In this document: piece by piece, positions 27,001 to 37,142 of the stretch
How positions within the stretch are numbered: position 1 is the first letter of the stretch
Layout of the letters: the number at the start of each line of letters is the position of its first letter
Source: Melanocharis versteri
Taxonomy: Eukaryota; Chordata; Aves; Passeriformes; Melanocharitidae
Length of the DNA: 64,000 nt
Assembly: GCA_013397845.1 (NCBI GenBank)
Contig: VZTG01006780.1
Location: 1,437,693 to 1,501,692, forward strand
Direction: 5' to 3'
Notes under the pieces: generated by a model
The model's database searches: none
Seen by the model: only the letters and a program-made list of their open reading frames with translations
What the model was told of the DNA's origin: nothing
Program-made: the position numbers and the translations under genes

Positions 27001-30000
27001 CCACCCACCTGCTTGAATATCAAATTAGTTCAAATGTTTAAGAGCTATGACTAGAAATAGTACTTCAAACTGGAAAGAATACTGTTCCAGTTTAAACTGC
27101 AAAAAGAAACTTGGAAAGACCAAACAGCTATACACCTGGCCAGGTGTTGAGAGTTTTTGCAAAATTCAGCATCTGCAAGTACCAGTGTAAGAAGTGACAA
27201 AGGCCTTCCTCTGAGTGCCACATAACGTTTTCAACTCAAGCATTACTGAACATGATTCTCCCTCATTCACTCTCTCTGCGGTTGCCTCAAAACAAATAGC
27301 TGGCTCAAGTGAGCAACAGCCCCTCTTATAGTGTAAACCTACAGGAGACTTAACAGCTACAAAGCCTTTCCTTTCCCCTCCTACTCTTGTGATTAAGGGA
27401 AAATGTGCAAAATGAGACTCAAACTCCTACACACACCATAGGGTTCTGTCCTTGATGCCCTGCAGATCCTGAGATGTGGAAAGGACAATTGGTATTACAA
27501 GGTCTTAAAGAGCACAAGCAAAGAGCAAAAAATAAAGAAAAAACATGAAAACACTATTTTTCTCCAGAGCACACAGTGCATAAGTCCGTGGCACCAATTC
27601 ACATAGCTCATCCTTTGAGAGCTCACCTAAAATAACTGAAGGCTTACATGACGTTAAATGTGTCTACAGCATAAATCCTTATTGCTGAGATAGGATAGAT
27701 TTTGCCACCACAGGCATAAATGTTTCTGTGTTCTTTCTGTCATGTTGAACTGATGAGGAGTTGCTCTGATCTGCTCAATGACCTTCACTGAAGAACCCTA
27801 ACTCTGAATTGCATGGTGGAATTAGCATTCCTACCAGCTGCAAGCAATGCATCCGCAAAGAAAAATCTTCTTTAAAAAATAACTATAATAATTTAAAGGA
27901 CTCAGTAGTTCTGCAGAAACTTAGCTGAGCAACAAGAATGCATGTGAGCCAGCAGTGGAGTTCAGCAGCAAGACTTGGTCCTGACAGTTACCAATCCATT
28001 TGCCTCTTGCACCAGGTAAGGTTGAGGAGCTCAGGCAGCAAAGAACAGGAAAAAGGTTTTCAAATGTTTGGGCAATAGATTTGTACTAAGCAAAATACAC
28101 TTGCTCCAACTGCAAGCACAACTCCTACAGACACAAAATACACAGACTTTTTTTTTTTCCTCCTGTATTCAGCACTGTGTTTAACCTTGGAGCTGTCAAG
28201 CTCCATCATGAATAATGAGCCATGACAACACTCCAAGTGATCCTTGGAGAACAGACCAATTTTTCCTATATGCTATGCAAGGCAAAATGCTTATATTCCC
28301 ATGGTACAGTACCTGCTTTGAAAATATACAGTAATGTGGCCATCAAGAGGAGACTACAAGTAAATACAGAAAAAAATCACTTATTTCCTGATATTTGAGC
28401 ACCTACAAACAGCAAGAACAATAAAACACATAACATCTTAAGGGTTCCTCTTTAAAATTATACTGGGACTGAGGATATTTGTCTCACTGAATATGCACTT
28501 AACACAACTATTTCACAGCCGAGGAACATCTCCATTTGAAACAACCCATGACAGCTACAGCACAAAGAGAGAACACCCTGCAGGTTTCACAGCACCATGA
28601 CCTCTAGCAAATGAGCACCAATGTGGGACACGGGGGTGGCCGCCACCCTGAGCAGCCCCCAACGCTCTCGGAACAAACACGTCCCCCACCCCACACACAT
28701 GGCACTGCCAGAAAGTGTGGGGGAAAATGTAGTTATCTGAATGCCTGATGCAAACTCCTCTACACCAACACCCTAACCATACCAAGGCAGGTCTTTCAGA
28801 AGGCACAGCACAGGTAGCCAAGCGATGGCAAGAGCCATTCCTGCTGTGCACCTCTCAAGCTCAAGAAGAAAAAGAAGACAAAGCAAATAGATTCACTTAA
28901 AGAAAGGATAAACCAGGAAGAAGCAGGCTGAAGACTTAAACAGGCATTCCCTTGTCTCTTAAACAACAATGGAGGGTTGTGATTGCCCTCAAAAAAAAAA
29001 CATCCCTCATTCAGGAAATAAATGCTTATCATTAACATTAACCTGGAAGACACCATGTGCTGTAACAGCTCAAGCAGCATGCACATGTCCTGTGTTTCTG
29101 CAAGGGGGAAATACAAATATATACTTATTCCTGGGCTGTTTGCAACAAGGTATTTGTCCATGGCTTTGTACGGGGAAAAGCTTGCCTTTATTTCTGTGTC
29201 ATTTCCTACTCTTGTTGCCACAACTGAAAACATGGGGCATCCCTATTCCCTCCCTGTAGGGGCACCACTTTACTTACAATTCAGTGTCAATGATTAACTT
29301 GAACTATAGGAGCTTTCAAAAAGCTCTGCAGAGCAGGAAAGCAACAATGTCAAACCTGTGATGCTTGTCTTTCCCTAAACTGTGAAGTTTGCAGCGTCAG
29401 ACAGCAGAAACGAGTTCTGAGCGCTTAGGGGAGTTTTAAGTGCTAACACATCTCCCTCCCACCAAGAGGCCTCCCCTCAAGACTAGATGACTCTTAAAGA
29501 GCTGGAGTCAGAAAATCTCTCAAGTTTCTTGACTGTAGTTGAAGCGGGAGAGGAGACTCTAGCACCAAAGCAGCAGTTGCACATGATAACGTATTTATTG
29601 GCAATTTAATTTTCCCCTTGGGAGTCCAGCCACACATACCCCTCCTCCACCTGCTCTCCCTCCCCTCTACTCAGCTCTTCCATGTCCAAGGCATTTCACA
29701 GCTATTCTCACCACACTACATCTATCCTTCCAAACGAGCAAGACCCATGTTGTCACCACACACAGCGCTACCATCACCTCTGATTCAAAACAGCTCTGCT
29801 CTTAACAGAGGACTCACTATATCAGTCATTCCCCAAATTACAGGATCAGTAATTTTCTTTCTAGCATTATAGTTAAAATGTCCTCAGCCCTCCCCATGCA
29901 CCATGTTCATCTCTCCCACTCCCTGATAATACACTGCCATTTATGCCCTACATCATGGCTCTGCACATTTAGCAATTCCATTCCCTGCTAGGAATATTTG

Positions 30001-30324
30001 GCAATAAGATCCCTTTAAAGAAGGCTAATTACAGATTTCACTTGAACAGAAATTGGTACTGGGCCGATCTGTAAGCTCTTTAACAAGCTTTCAAACTTCA
30101 TGCCAGGAAAGACTTCACCATCAGGGGCAGCAACACAGCTCTAAAAGCAAAGGAGGAAAGTTTTGCCACTGCAAGATGAGGAAGGAAGTTCACAGCTCTG
30201 ATTCCCCTTGCAGCACTTCACTTTCTCCATTCAAGTCTCACCTTGAAGGTACACTGCCCATGTTTCACAAAAGGAAAACTAAGGGAGCCAGTTCAGCTAC
30301 CATGAAAATAATGAAAAGCAGTCA

Positions 30325-30344
30325 CAAAAAAAAAAAAAAAACAG
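30325..30344. repeat. Poly-A run
   Basis: An uninterrupted A homopolymer of about 17 bases. Similar runs occur near 11958-11974 and 19664-19682. None is followed by a recognisable retrogene. Confidence 0.8.
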
Positions 30345-31477
30345 GGGATAGTTGTATCAGAAGCGGAGCAAAGACCAGTATGACAGAAAGCAGGTCAAGG
30401 ACCCAAAAGCTAGGAATTGATAAAATTAAGGATGCCTGGTTGCATGCATGTATGAAGCATGTTATTTTCTAAGAACAACAGTGTCAAGATGGATTTCTAA
30501 TTTTCAAAGGGATGGAAGAACCCAAGTCGAAGTCTCTCAAGCACCTCAGCATCTAGTCCCACACCAGGACAAATGTTTTCTGTCTGTGTCAGCACAGAAA
30601 ACAACCACCCCACCTGTGGATTCTCCTTACCACTTTTTCTCTCTGTGACCACAACACCTGGTGAAATAAAATTGCAGCCAGACCACTTCTCTGAGGGGAA
30701 TTAACGCAAGATTCTGCAAACCACCCTCTGTGCTAACCAGATGTGCTAACCCTGCCTGATAACTAGGGTGGAACTGAAAAGGGTAAAAGGAAGAAGTGAT
30801 GGTCAACAGACGACTGGTCCTGTTTTAAGGATACAAAACTAGTGCCCAGGAAAACTACACAAGAGCGTTCTGTGCGACATTCAACAGAAGTCATCATTTT
30901 TCCCTGTGGTCAACGACTATATGGCATCACGTGGAGATGTCACACCTGATACACTGAAATACTGCTGCCAGACTGGCTGACTGCCTGGAGAATCCCAGCT
31001 GGAATCTGTGGTAACCATGCACACCGAGCACACAGCTGTGGGGAAGTCTCCAACTGTGAGCTCGACTCACAGGCACTTAAAAAAGAAGAGTTATGAGTGT
31101 TACACACGTAAAGCACACACATCAATAATGTCTATTCGACAGAAATTAAACCCGTAAGTATCTACTACATCCTCAGATTTTAACACACCTGAAGGTTTTC
31201 CCCTTTAGGAGATGCCACACTAAATGGATGACTTGTGACAGTAGCAGACTCTTCTATATGCAGGCAGGCCTTCAAGAGGCCAACAGAACTACTCTTGCAA
31301 AAGCACTACACACCTACCCCCTAGACTCTATATTTTCATTGTCTTGGGGACATCTTTGGGGGCAGGAAAACAGAGTCATGGTGCAACTGCAAAGCATCAC
31401 ATGTTGATTTGGAGAGGCAAAGCACAAGTCTGACTGTGGACGTACAGTCCAAAGAAGTTTCTCCTTCTCACGAATTC

Positions 31478-31722
31478 TGTAGGAAAACAAGATAAACTGG
31501 GACATTCTTTTCTCTTTCTAATCTTATGTTTTGCTATCTGAAGCTCCAAGGCTTCGACCAATCCCCCTGAGGGGTGGGATGACACTGTCCAATCACTATT
31601 ATGTAGATATCTCTGTATAAAAGTTAGAATCAAAATAAAGTCTAAGACACTTCTGCTTTCTACGGCTCAGTGTGAGGCTGCTCTTTCTATTGCTGCCAGC
31701 AGCGACATCTGACCACTGCCCA
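31478..31722 (+). mobile_element. Probable solo LTR of an endogenous retrovirus
   Basis: This is a 245-bp segment beginning TGTAGG and ending GCCCA, flanked on both sides by ATTC (31474-31477 and 31723-31726), a plausible 4-bp target duplication. Inside are CCAAT motifs, a TATAAAAG box at 31616-31623 and AATAAA at 31634-31639, the usual arrangement of retroviral LTR promoter and polyadenylation signals. No internal retroviral genes are adjacent, so it is a solo LTR if correct. It lies in DISC1 intron 3, on the opposite strand. The family is not identified, and the boundaries rest on the short duplication only. Confidence 0.5.
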
Positions 31723-32555
31723 ATTCCTAAAAGCCAAGAATATAAAAGTGGCAGGAAAGGAGCTGTCTTTCTCCACATTTATTCTTTGAAGTAACCATGC
31801 AGATTTTAGTGAAATGTTTGCAGACTCTTCCAACTGAAGATAGATCTAGCAGAAAGAATTTAACTTAGAACCTCAAGATTATCAAAATATGAGTACCTGA
31901 ACACAGACTACCACAACAGGAAACAATAAGAAACCCAACGTGTGTTAATAGATGCTGTAATTATTAATGTGCACACATACAAAGTTTATCAGAAGTGCCA
32001 AGGCATTTGAAAAAAAAAAGCATTATTCAAAGAGAGATATTTGCCAGCAGCTGTATCACCACCATATTCTCTAGCTGATTTTGATTGAACTCGGTGGACA
32101 TCAACTTAATCCCACAGGACAGTATCATTCACTTGTGTAATAGCTACTGACCTTATTTCTATGAGCCCTGTTGTAGTGTCATGACTAAACGTGGCAAGCA
32201 GCAAATCTCACTCTGTGAGCAGTCAGTTGCCTGTCCTTTCTCCTTTTGAAGCTTCCACTCATTTCTGCATCTTTTTCAGTCGTGCTGCTTCAAAACAGCT
32301 GATCCAGATGGTGGGTATTTGGATTTCAACCTTCCCACATGGCGACGTGGCTCAAGAAAATACTAACTGTTGCTACCTGCTGCTGACCTACTTTAATTTG
32401 TTTCCTGCCATATGACAGAATAAACAATACAGTTCATTGAACTAGTTTTCCACACATACTCACTGCTATGTAGGAAATATAAAATAAAACTAATAGAGGA
32501 AGAAGAAAAAAAAAGCAGCAGGATCCAGTGGGGAGTAGGGAGGAGCAATTCTCAC

Positions 32556-32625
32556 CTCTATCATAGTCATCTTCCTCTACTGCTTTTTCCTGAAGCCTCT
32601 GAAGCCGTAAGATCAAGGATTTTAA
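32556..32625 (-). CDS. DISC1: DISC1 exon 3
   Basis: This is a 70-nt exon in phase 0 that leaves one base (G) for the next exon. It encodes LKSLILRLQRLQEKAVEEDD followed by YDR. The human counterpart is SLRLKLQKLQEDAVENDDYD at the start of the coiled-coil half of DISC1. The joined exon 2-3 frame keeps the same number of residues between the NR pair and the LQ-LQ pair as in human. The acceptor is a T-rich tract ending TGCATAG; the donor is AGAG|GTGAGA. The final G fits the human codon for Ala that starts the next exon (AETLQQRLEDLE). The heptad pattern of Leu residues is the beginning of the coiled coil that continues in exon 4, which lies outside the window or was not found. Identity and boundaries are well supported by sequence plus phase. 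Confidence 0.93.
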
Positions 32626-33366
32626 CTATGCAAAAAAAAAGATATAGTTATGAAGAAACTGCATTTAAAAATATATAGACTATTAACCTCCACATAATAT
32701 AAATTGAATGGATTACTACATCACTACAGCAGCCAAATTTTGATAGTTAAGCCCAGTATTTGTTAAGTAGACAGACCTATTTGGAAGTCAGCTGAACTGC
32801 AGCTACTTGAGCCAAGCATGGCTTTAGTCCAAACACACATAGAGAATAACAAATGATATTTCTTGAAAAGCAAAGGAGATCGTGCAATCGCAGGATATTT
32901 TTCACCCTTTGAATAAATGAAAGTATGATTATTAGAGGATTCTGTCAGCATGACATCTACTTCTGATCACATTGTACTCAACAGTGTGTTCCCAAGCTCA
33001 TTGTGACATTTTTTACCGGAGTTTTGAAGAGAACAAATAAAATTTCCATATGCAAACCACATTTTATTCTGTAAATAGAAATGCAGTGTGAGTATTTTGG
33101 AACTCATGTTATGGGTCAGAAAAGAGTGTTCATATGCAACCAAAAAAGTTTCATTAAAATACAATTCAGGCTCATCTACATAATGTTGATATTTGCATTT
33201 TCACAATGCAAATGCTAGATGAGGAAAAAAAGCAGAACCCCAACAATACCCAAACCACATACAGAGTGCTCTCACATTCCAAAAGAAACTTACCATAATA
33301 AGGTTTTATTTCAAAAGTTAATGCTTCTCTTCCTTAACATCAAGAGTCTGGACCAAAGTTCTAAAT

Positions 33367-33392
33367 TTAAGGCCTTTAATGTAAGGCCTTAA
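33367..33392. repeat. Inverted repeat, 10-bp arms with 6-nt loop
   Basis: TTAAGGCCTT, loop TAATGT, AAGGCCTTAA. The arms are perfectly complementary, and each also contains the self-palindrome AAGGCCTT. It lies about 740 bp upstream of DISC1 exon 3, in intron 2. Confidence 0.95.
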
Positions 33393-33713
33393 GTTTCTGC
33401 TGTTAAAAGAAATTGGTTAGAAGGTAGGTTTAGTCCTCTCCTCACTGCCACAACAGCCACAGCCTAACACGGCTGCAGTTACCAAGACTGGAATGTGTTT
33501 CTTATTAAATTTATGCATGACCTGTACCAAACAAGCCACTATCAGCACCAAAAAAGGTGAGCTTGGAGAAAAAAGCAGCGTATATTCTCGAAGTCCAAAG
33601 CCTGAAAATGCTTGGGAGAGCACTAAAATCCATACTTTTGACATCCTGCACTTACAAAAGATTTCCCTTCTCCCTGAAGCTCTTTCATATTTAATCCCCT
33701 TATTTAAACTCTA

Positions 33714-33776
33714 AGGTACATAGAGAAAAATAGGTACATAGACAAAAATAGGTACATAGAGAAAAATAAGTACAAG
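33714..33776. repeat. 18-bp minisatellite, about 3.4 copies
   Basis: Three consecutive copies of AGGTACATAGAGAAAAAT, the middle one with G to C at position 12, are followed by a partial fourth copy (AAGTACAAG). It lies in DISC1 intron 2. Near-identity of the copies suggests recent expansion, so the copy number may vary between individuals. Confidence 0.95.
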
Positions 33777-35211
33777 CCAGTCAACAACTTAATAGAAGCG
33801 CTGAGTTATCAAAACTACACATCAACACACAAATTAGACAATCAACACATAAACTTTTAAATTCAGGATATTCCTCTAAATACGGTATGTGAAAGAGGAC
33901 TAAGAAAAGAACTATAAAAATAAAGCCAGAAAAGTGTCCAAAAAATGTTTGACTAATAATAGGCTATAGGATGCTCTAGAAGAAAAACAAACAAAAAAAC
34001 ATTGCATACATTCCCATTTCCTCTGCACTTTACTTTATTTTGGTTTTTCACTTCCTGAAACCTCCAATCTTTTTTCTCTGAGGCTGGTGAGGAATGCGAA
34101 TGATACTGAAAGGAGGAGCTCTGAATCCCCACCATAAATTATTTTCTGTGTTTTATGCCTGACTTTTTAGAGAGTTTTGAAGAAGCCTGCAGTAGGAATG
34201 ATTCAAGTGACACTTTTTTCATACACATGATGTATAACAACCCTCTATACTGAGAGTACAGCCTTGCTGCTGCTGCTGGCAGTGTTTATTCCATCATGCA
34301 CTACAGTGGCAGGTCATTTAAAGTCTGCTTGGGTACCACAGCCCAGGCATGCCCACGGCAAACCGACTGACACTGCCACTGTAAAGTGCTTTCTCTTTGC
34401 AGGCTGGGGAGACATTTGGAGCTCAACTAATCAAAGACCTGCTTCTGCTTCAGCGTGGCATGTCCTAGATGTGTACCAGATGAAGATCACTTTTTAAGTA
34501 CAGAGAAAGCATAATTTTAACAACTTTGGTATTGTCTCCTTTTCTCGGCTACCGACTACTGTTGCCTTTGTTCCTTTCTGAAAACTTTGAGAATTACTTA
34601 TTATCATTACAATAGGAAGGTGCTTCAAATTAAACATACACAACTGGCTAACCAAGGGCAAAGACATCTGAGGGCACGAACCCCCAGTTCTCCATTCAAT
34701 GAATTAATGAATACAGAAATTAAAGATAGCAATGTTTCTTTTGTGCCTATCAAATAAGAAATACTGAAAAGAAAGAAAAATAATTTCCTATTTTGATTGC
34801 CTTATATATTCCCAAATCTGCAGCAAATTAATTTCCCAAACTATCCCAGACTATGGGCACATTGCAATTCCAGGCATGAAACCAAAGAAACTGCTCCATG
34901 TCAATGTGTGTGGAGTCTGTAAATAAGAGAACCTAGTTTGAGCTCTACAATATCTATGAAAAGAAAGTATTGGAGAGCATTGTAAGCCCAGGTCAGACGT
35001 CATGGTAAGCAAAGAAAGAGAACATGTTTTTCAGCCTTCTGTCTTACCCAGACAGCAGGTATGTGCAAAGTCTCCTCAGAGCAGGTTGTTTCATTTGGCC
35101 TAAAGACAATACAGTGCATCTCAGCAGGTATGTGTCTGAGCTGAGAAGTTACAAAGATCTGAGTTTCTGAAAGGCAACCAAGAAACTCAGGCACTAGTGA
35201 GACAATCCAAA

Positions 35212-35310
35212 TAATTTTTTTTTTTTAAAAATTAAACAAACAAAACAAAACAAAAAACTAACCAAAAACAACAACAATAAAAAACCTCCAACAAAACCCC
35301 CACTACAAAC
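35212..35310. repeat. A-rich low-complexity tract in DISC1 intron 2
   Basis: A T-run is followed by AAACAAACAAAACAAAACAA and further CAA/CAAAA units. It may be the decayed tail of a retrotransposon or a simple repeat; no adjacent element is recognised. Confidence 0.8.
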
Positions 35311-36156
35311 AAATTAGCGAAATCCATTGTGTCCATATTAATCTCAGGATTGCTGTCTCTTGTGTGCACAATAGAGCAAATACTTGGCTCCTTTGATCAG
35401 GTAAGCTCAGAATGGTTTTCCTCCAATGCCCACCCTACCATCATAAAAATATAACACAGCTGATCCTTCTTAAAGTTTCCCCACCCCTCTCCTATGAAGA
35501 GCACAGTGAATGACACTGCCTATACAGGTAAGTATAAATGTGGGTATACACATACATGAAAAAAGACTCCTGGCTCACCAGCCCACTACTCCTCTGGGGT
35601 GGAAGGGGAAAAGAAAAAACGTTCAGTTCCCAGCTGGAGACAGAGAGGGACTTAACTCCCATTTTTCTTCATGTGGGGAGAGCACCTATTAGATTACACA
35701 CTACTTTCACAAAGTTGCCTAATTCTTAGAAATCTTTTGCTCAACTTAAACATTTCCAATTAAAAAGTTTAGTGTTGTTAAATTACAATACTTCAAGAAA
35801 AGAGTTCTTACCACCCCCTAATTTTATACTACATATACCCCAAACTGCAGACAAAACAGCCACCTGTGAAAAGAAATGGTACTTATTGAAGTCAGAAACT
35901 GATGCATGATGTTAGAAATGAGAGGATTAAAGTTTCAGTAGAACACAGAAAAGGGTACAGCAACAATATGACCTATTTTTAAAGAACCAAACAAAACCTG
36001 TTATCTCATTTTTATCATGCAGAGCACTACTGTAAAACTCTGAACAAAGGCCACAAAAGCCAGTAGTATCTGAACTCCTACATAAACTTTGATTTTGGCA
36101 CTATAAATAAAAATGTTTTGATGAAGAGGAATCAAAAACAAAGTGAGACTACTGAC

Positions 36157-37142
36157 CTTTAATGTACTGCGATTGCCAAGCAAGCAATCCTGTAGCACCG
36201 GTTCATATTTTTTCATCAAAGTATCCCAGTTATGGTCACTGACAGTAAAGCTACTTTCATAGCCTGAGGTGACAGAAGAGCCAGCAGATGCTGCATCCGA
36301 GGAATCTGTAGAATACGAAAATGTTGCATCTATATCCGAGAGAGAGACAGTCTCACCATCCTGTAATTTATCATTTACTGGGCTCTCACGTTCATGCCGC
36401 AAATCTTCACCAGAACTGGAGGTGCAACACAAATCTCCCAAGTGCTCATGATTTTGTGCCATCTCTTCTGGCTTCTGCAGATTGCCTGTGGTTTTGGGAT
36501 GCAGAATGATCTCAGCTTCCTCAATAGATTTGCCTTCAACATCATTTACTCCAGAGGCCAAGTTCAGGGAGAGCTGTATGAAGCTGAAACTTGAACTAAA
36601 GCTACCATGTGCACCAGCAGAATGAGAAATACCATCTCTGTTTTGATATTCACAGTTGTTATTCACTTCTGGCTGATCCAAAGCATACATGTTTGGGGGC
36701 TCGCTCATTTCAGTGCTGTGGCTTTTCTGCCGTGCACAGCACACAGCAGAAGCATCTCCTCTGCCTGTTGTGGCAGCAGGGCAAACCCCTATCCATGTGC
36801 TCTCTGACCGTGGACTATTGCAACATGAAAGATCTTTGCAGCATCCTGGAGTATTTCCAGAAGTGGCCAAGGTTGTTACCCCATTAGCAGGAGCTACGGC
36901 ACTACTCACTGCACTACAGCGCAGGAATTGCGAGTTATTTTGGCACTGTCTGTGCAGAGCACAGTTCTCAGAGCCCCCTCGGTGCTGCCTGCCGTGCTGG
37001 AGCCCTGCTGGGCTGAGCCCTGGGCAGGCACCCACAGACTGAAACTCGATCTGTCGCTGAGCTTCTGGCCTCATGTATCCCGGTCTTTTTGCCAGCTTCT
37101 TTTTACGAAGAGAGCCCGCCGGCATTAACTGCTGGTGATCAT
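36157..37142 (-). CDS. DISC1: DISC1 exon 2 (large N-terminal coding exon)
   Basis: This is an internal coding exon of 986 nt: 2 nt completing a split codon, then 328 codons. DISC1 is a scaffold protein of centrosome, mitochondria and nucleus that binds partners such as NDE1/NDEL1, PDE4 and GSK3-beta in neurons; these roles are family knowledge. Recognition rests on three blocks matching human exon 2 in order. They are a basic segment ending KKKLAKRPGYM (human RRRRLARRPGYM), a Ser/Phe-rich block SFSSSFSFIQLSL (human AFTSSFSFIRLSL), and the end HNWDTLMKKYEPVLQDCLL (human HSWDTLLRKWEPVLRDCLL). Counting the first Met as 1, these fall near residues 7-18, 175-187 and 298-316. The sequence between is Ser-, Cys- and Asn-rich and poorly conserved, as expected for this fast-evolving, disordered head. 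The acceptor is CCCCCTCAG before 37142; the donor is AAAG|GTCAGT at 36157. The open frame runs 51 codons past the donor into the intron; that tail is not coding. The basic and Ser/Phe blocks correspond to motifs linked to nuclear targeting in human DISC1. Confidence 0.95.

Larger units (their letters stand above)
1..32555 (-). other. DISC1: DISC1 intron 3 (partial, runs off the left edge)
   Basis: Everything left of the exon 3 donor should be intron, because exon 3 ends in phase 1 and no following exon was found. I looked on the minus strand for the expected exon 4 peptides (AETL..RLEDLE, SLHFQLPS) and did not see them. A diverged or short exon could still be missed by eye. The stretch is AT-rich. 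Its recognisable contents are CR1 fragments (2588-3385, 10274-10510, 18391-18926), an ancient interspersed repeat (16985-17095), a probable solo LTR (31478-31722), a 20-bp palindrome (15733-15752) and poly-A/poly-T tracts. I see nothing I can name in 1-2587, 3386-10273, 10511-16984, 17096-18390 and 18927-31477 beyond the small items listed. Confidence 0.7.
32626..36156 (-). other. DISC1: DISC1 intron 2
   Basis: This 3531-bp intron is bounded by GTCAGT at the exon 2 side and TGCATAG at the exon 3 side. It is AT-rich with no recognisable coding segment. It contains an 18-bp minisatellite (33714-33776), a 26-bp inverted repeat (33367-33392) and an A-rich low-complexity tract (35212-35310), each listed separately. 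No transposon with clear boundaries was recognised inside it. Confidence 0.85.

Noticed and set aside
28555..29233. Overlapping minus-strand frames of 98 and 145 codons
   Set aside because: Composition is irregular, no domain or splice context is seen, and they lie inside presumed intron 3.
36001..36156. C-terminal 51 codons of the long minus-strand frame after exon 2, hydrophobic and membrane-like
   Set aside because: They lie beyond a good donor (AAAG|GTCAGT) that joins in phase to exon 3, so they are intron read-through and not a membrane segment.
37123..37125. Met at the start of the exon 2 open frame as the DISC1 initiator
   Set aside because: The frame is open for five more codons up to a good acceptor. 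Human exon 2 starts at the equivalent point with a short coding exon before it. The context of this ATG is weak.
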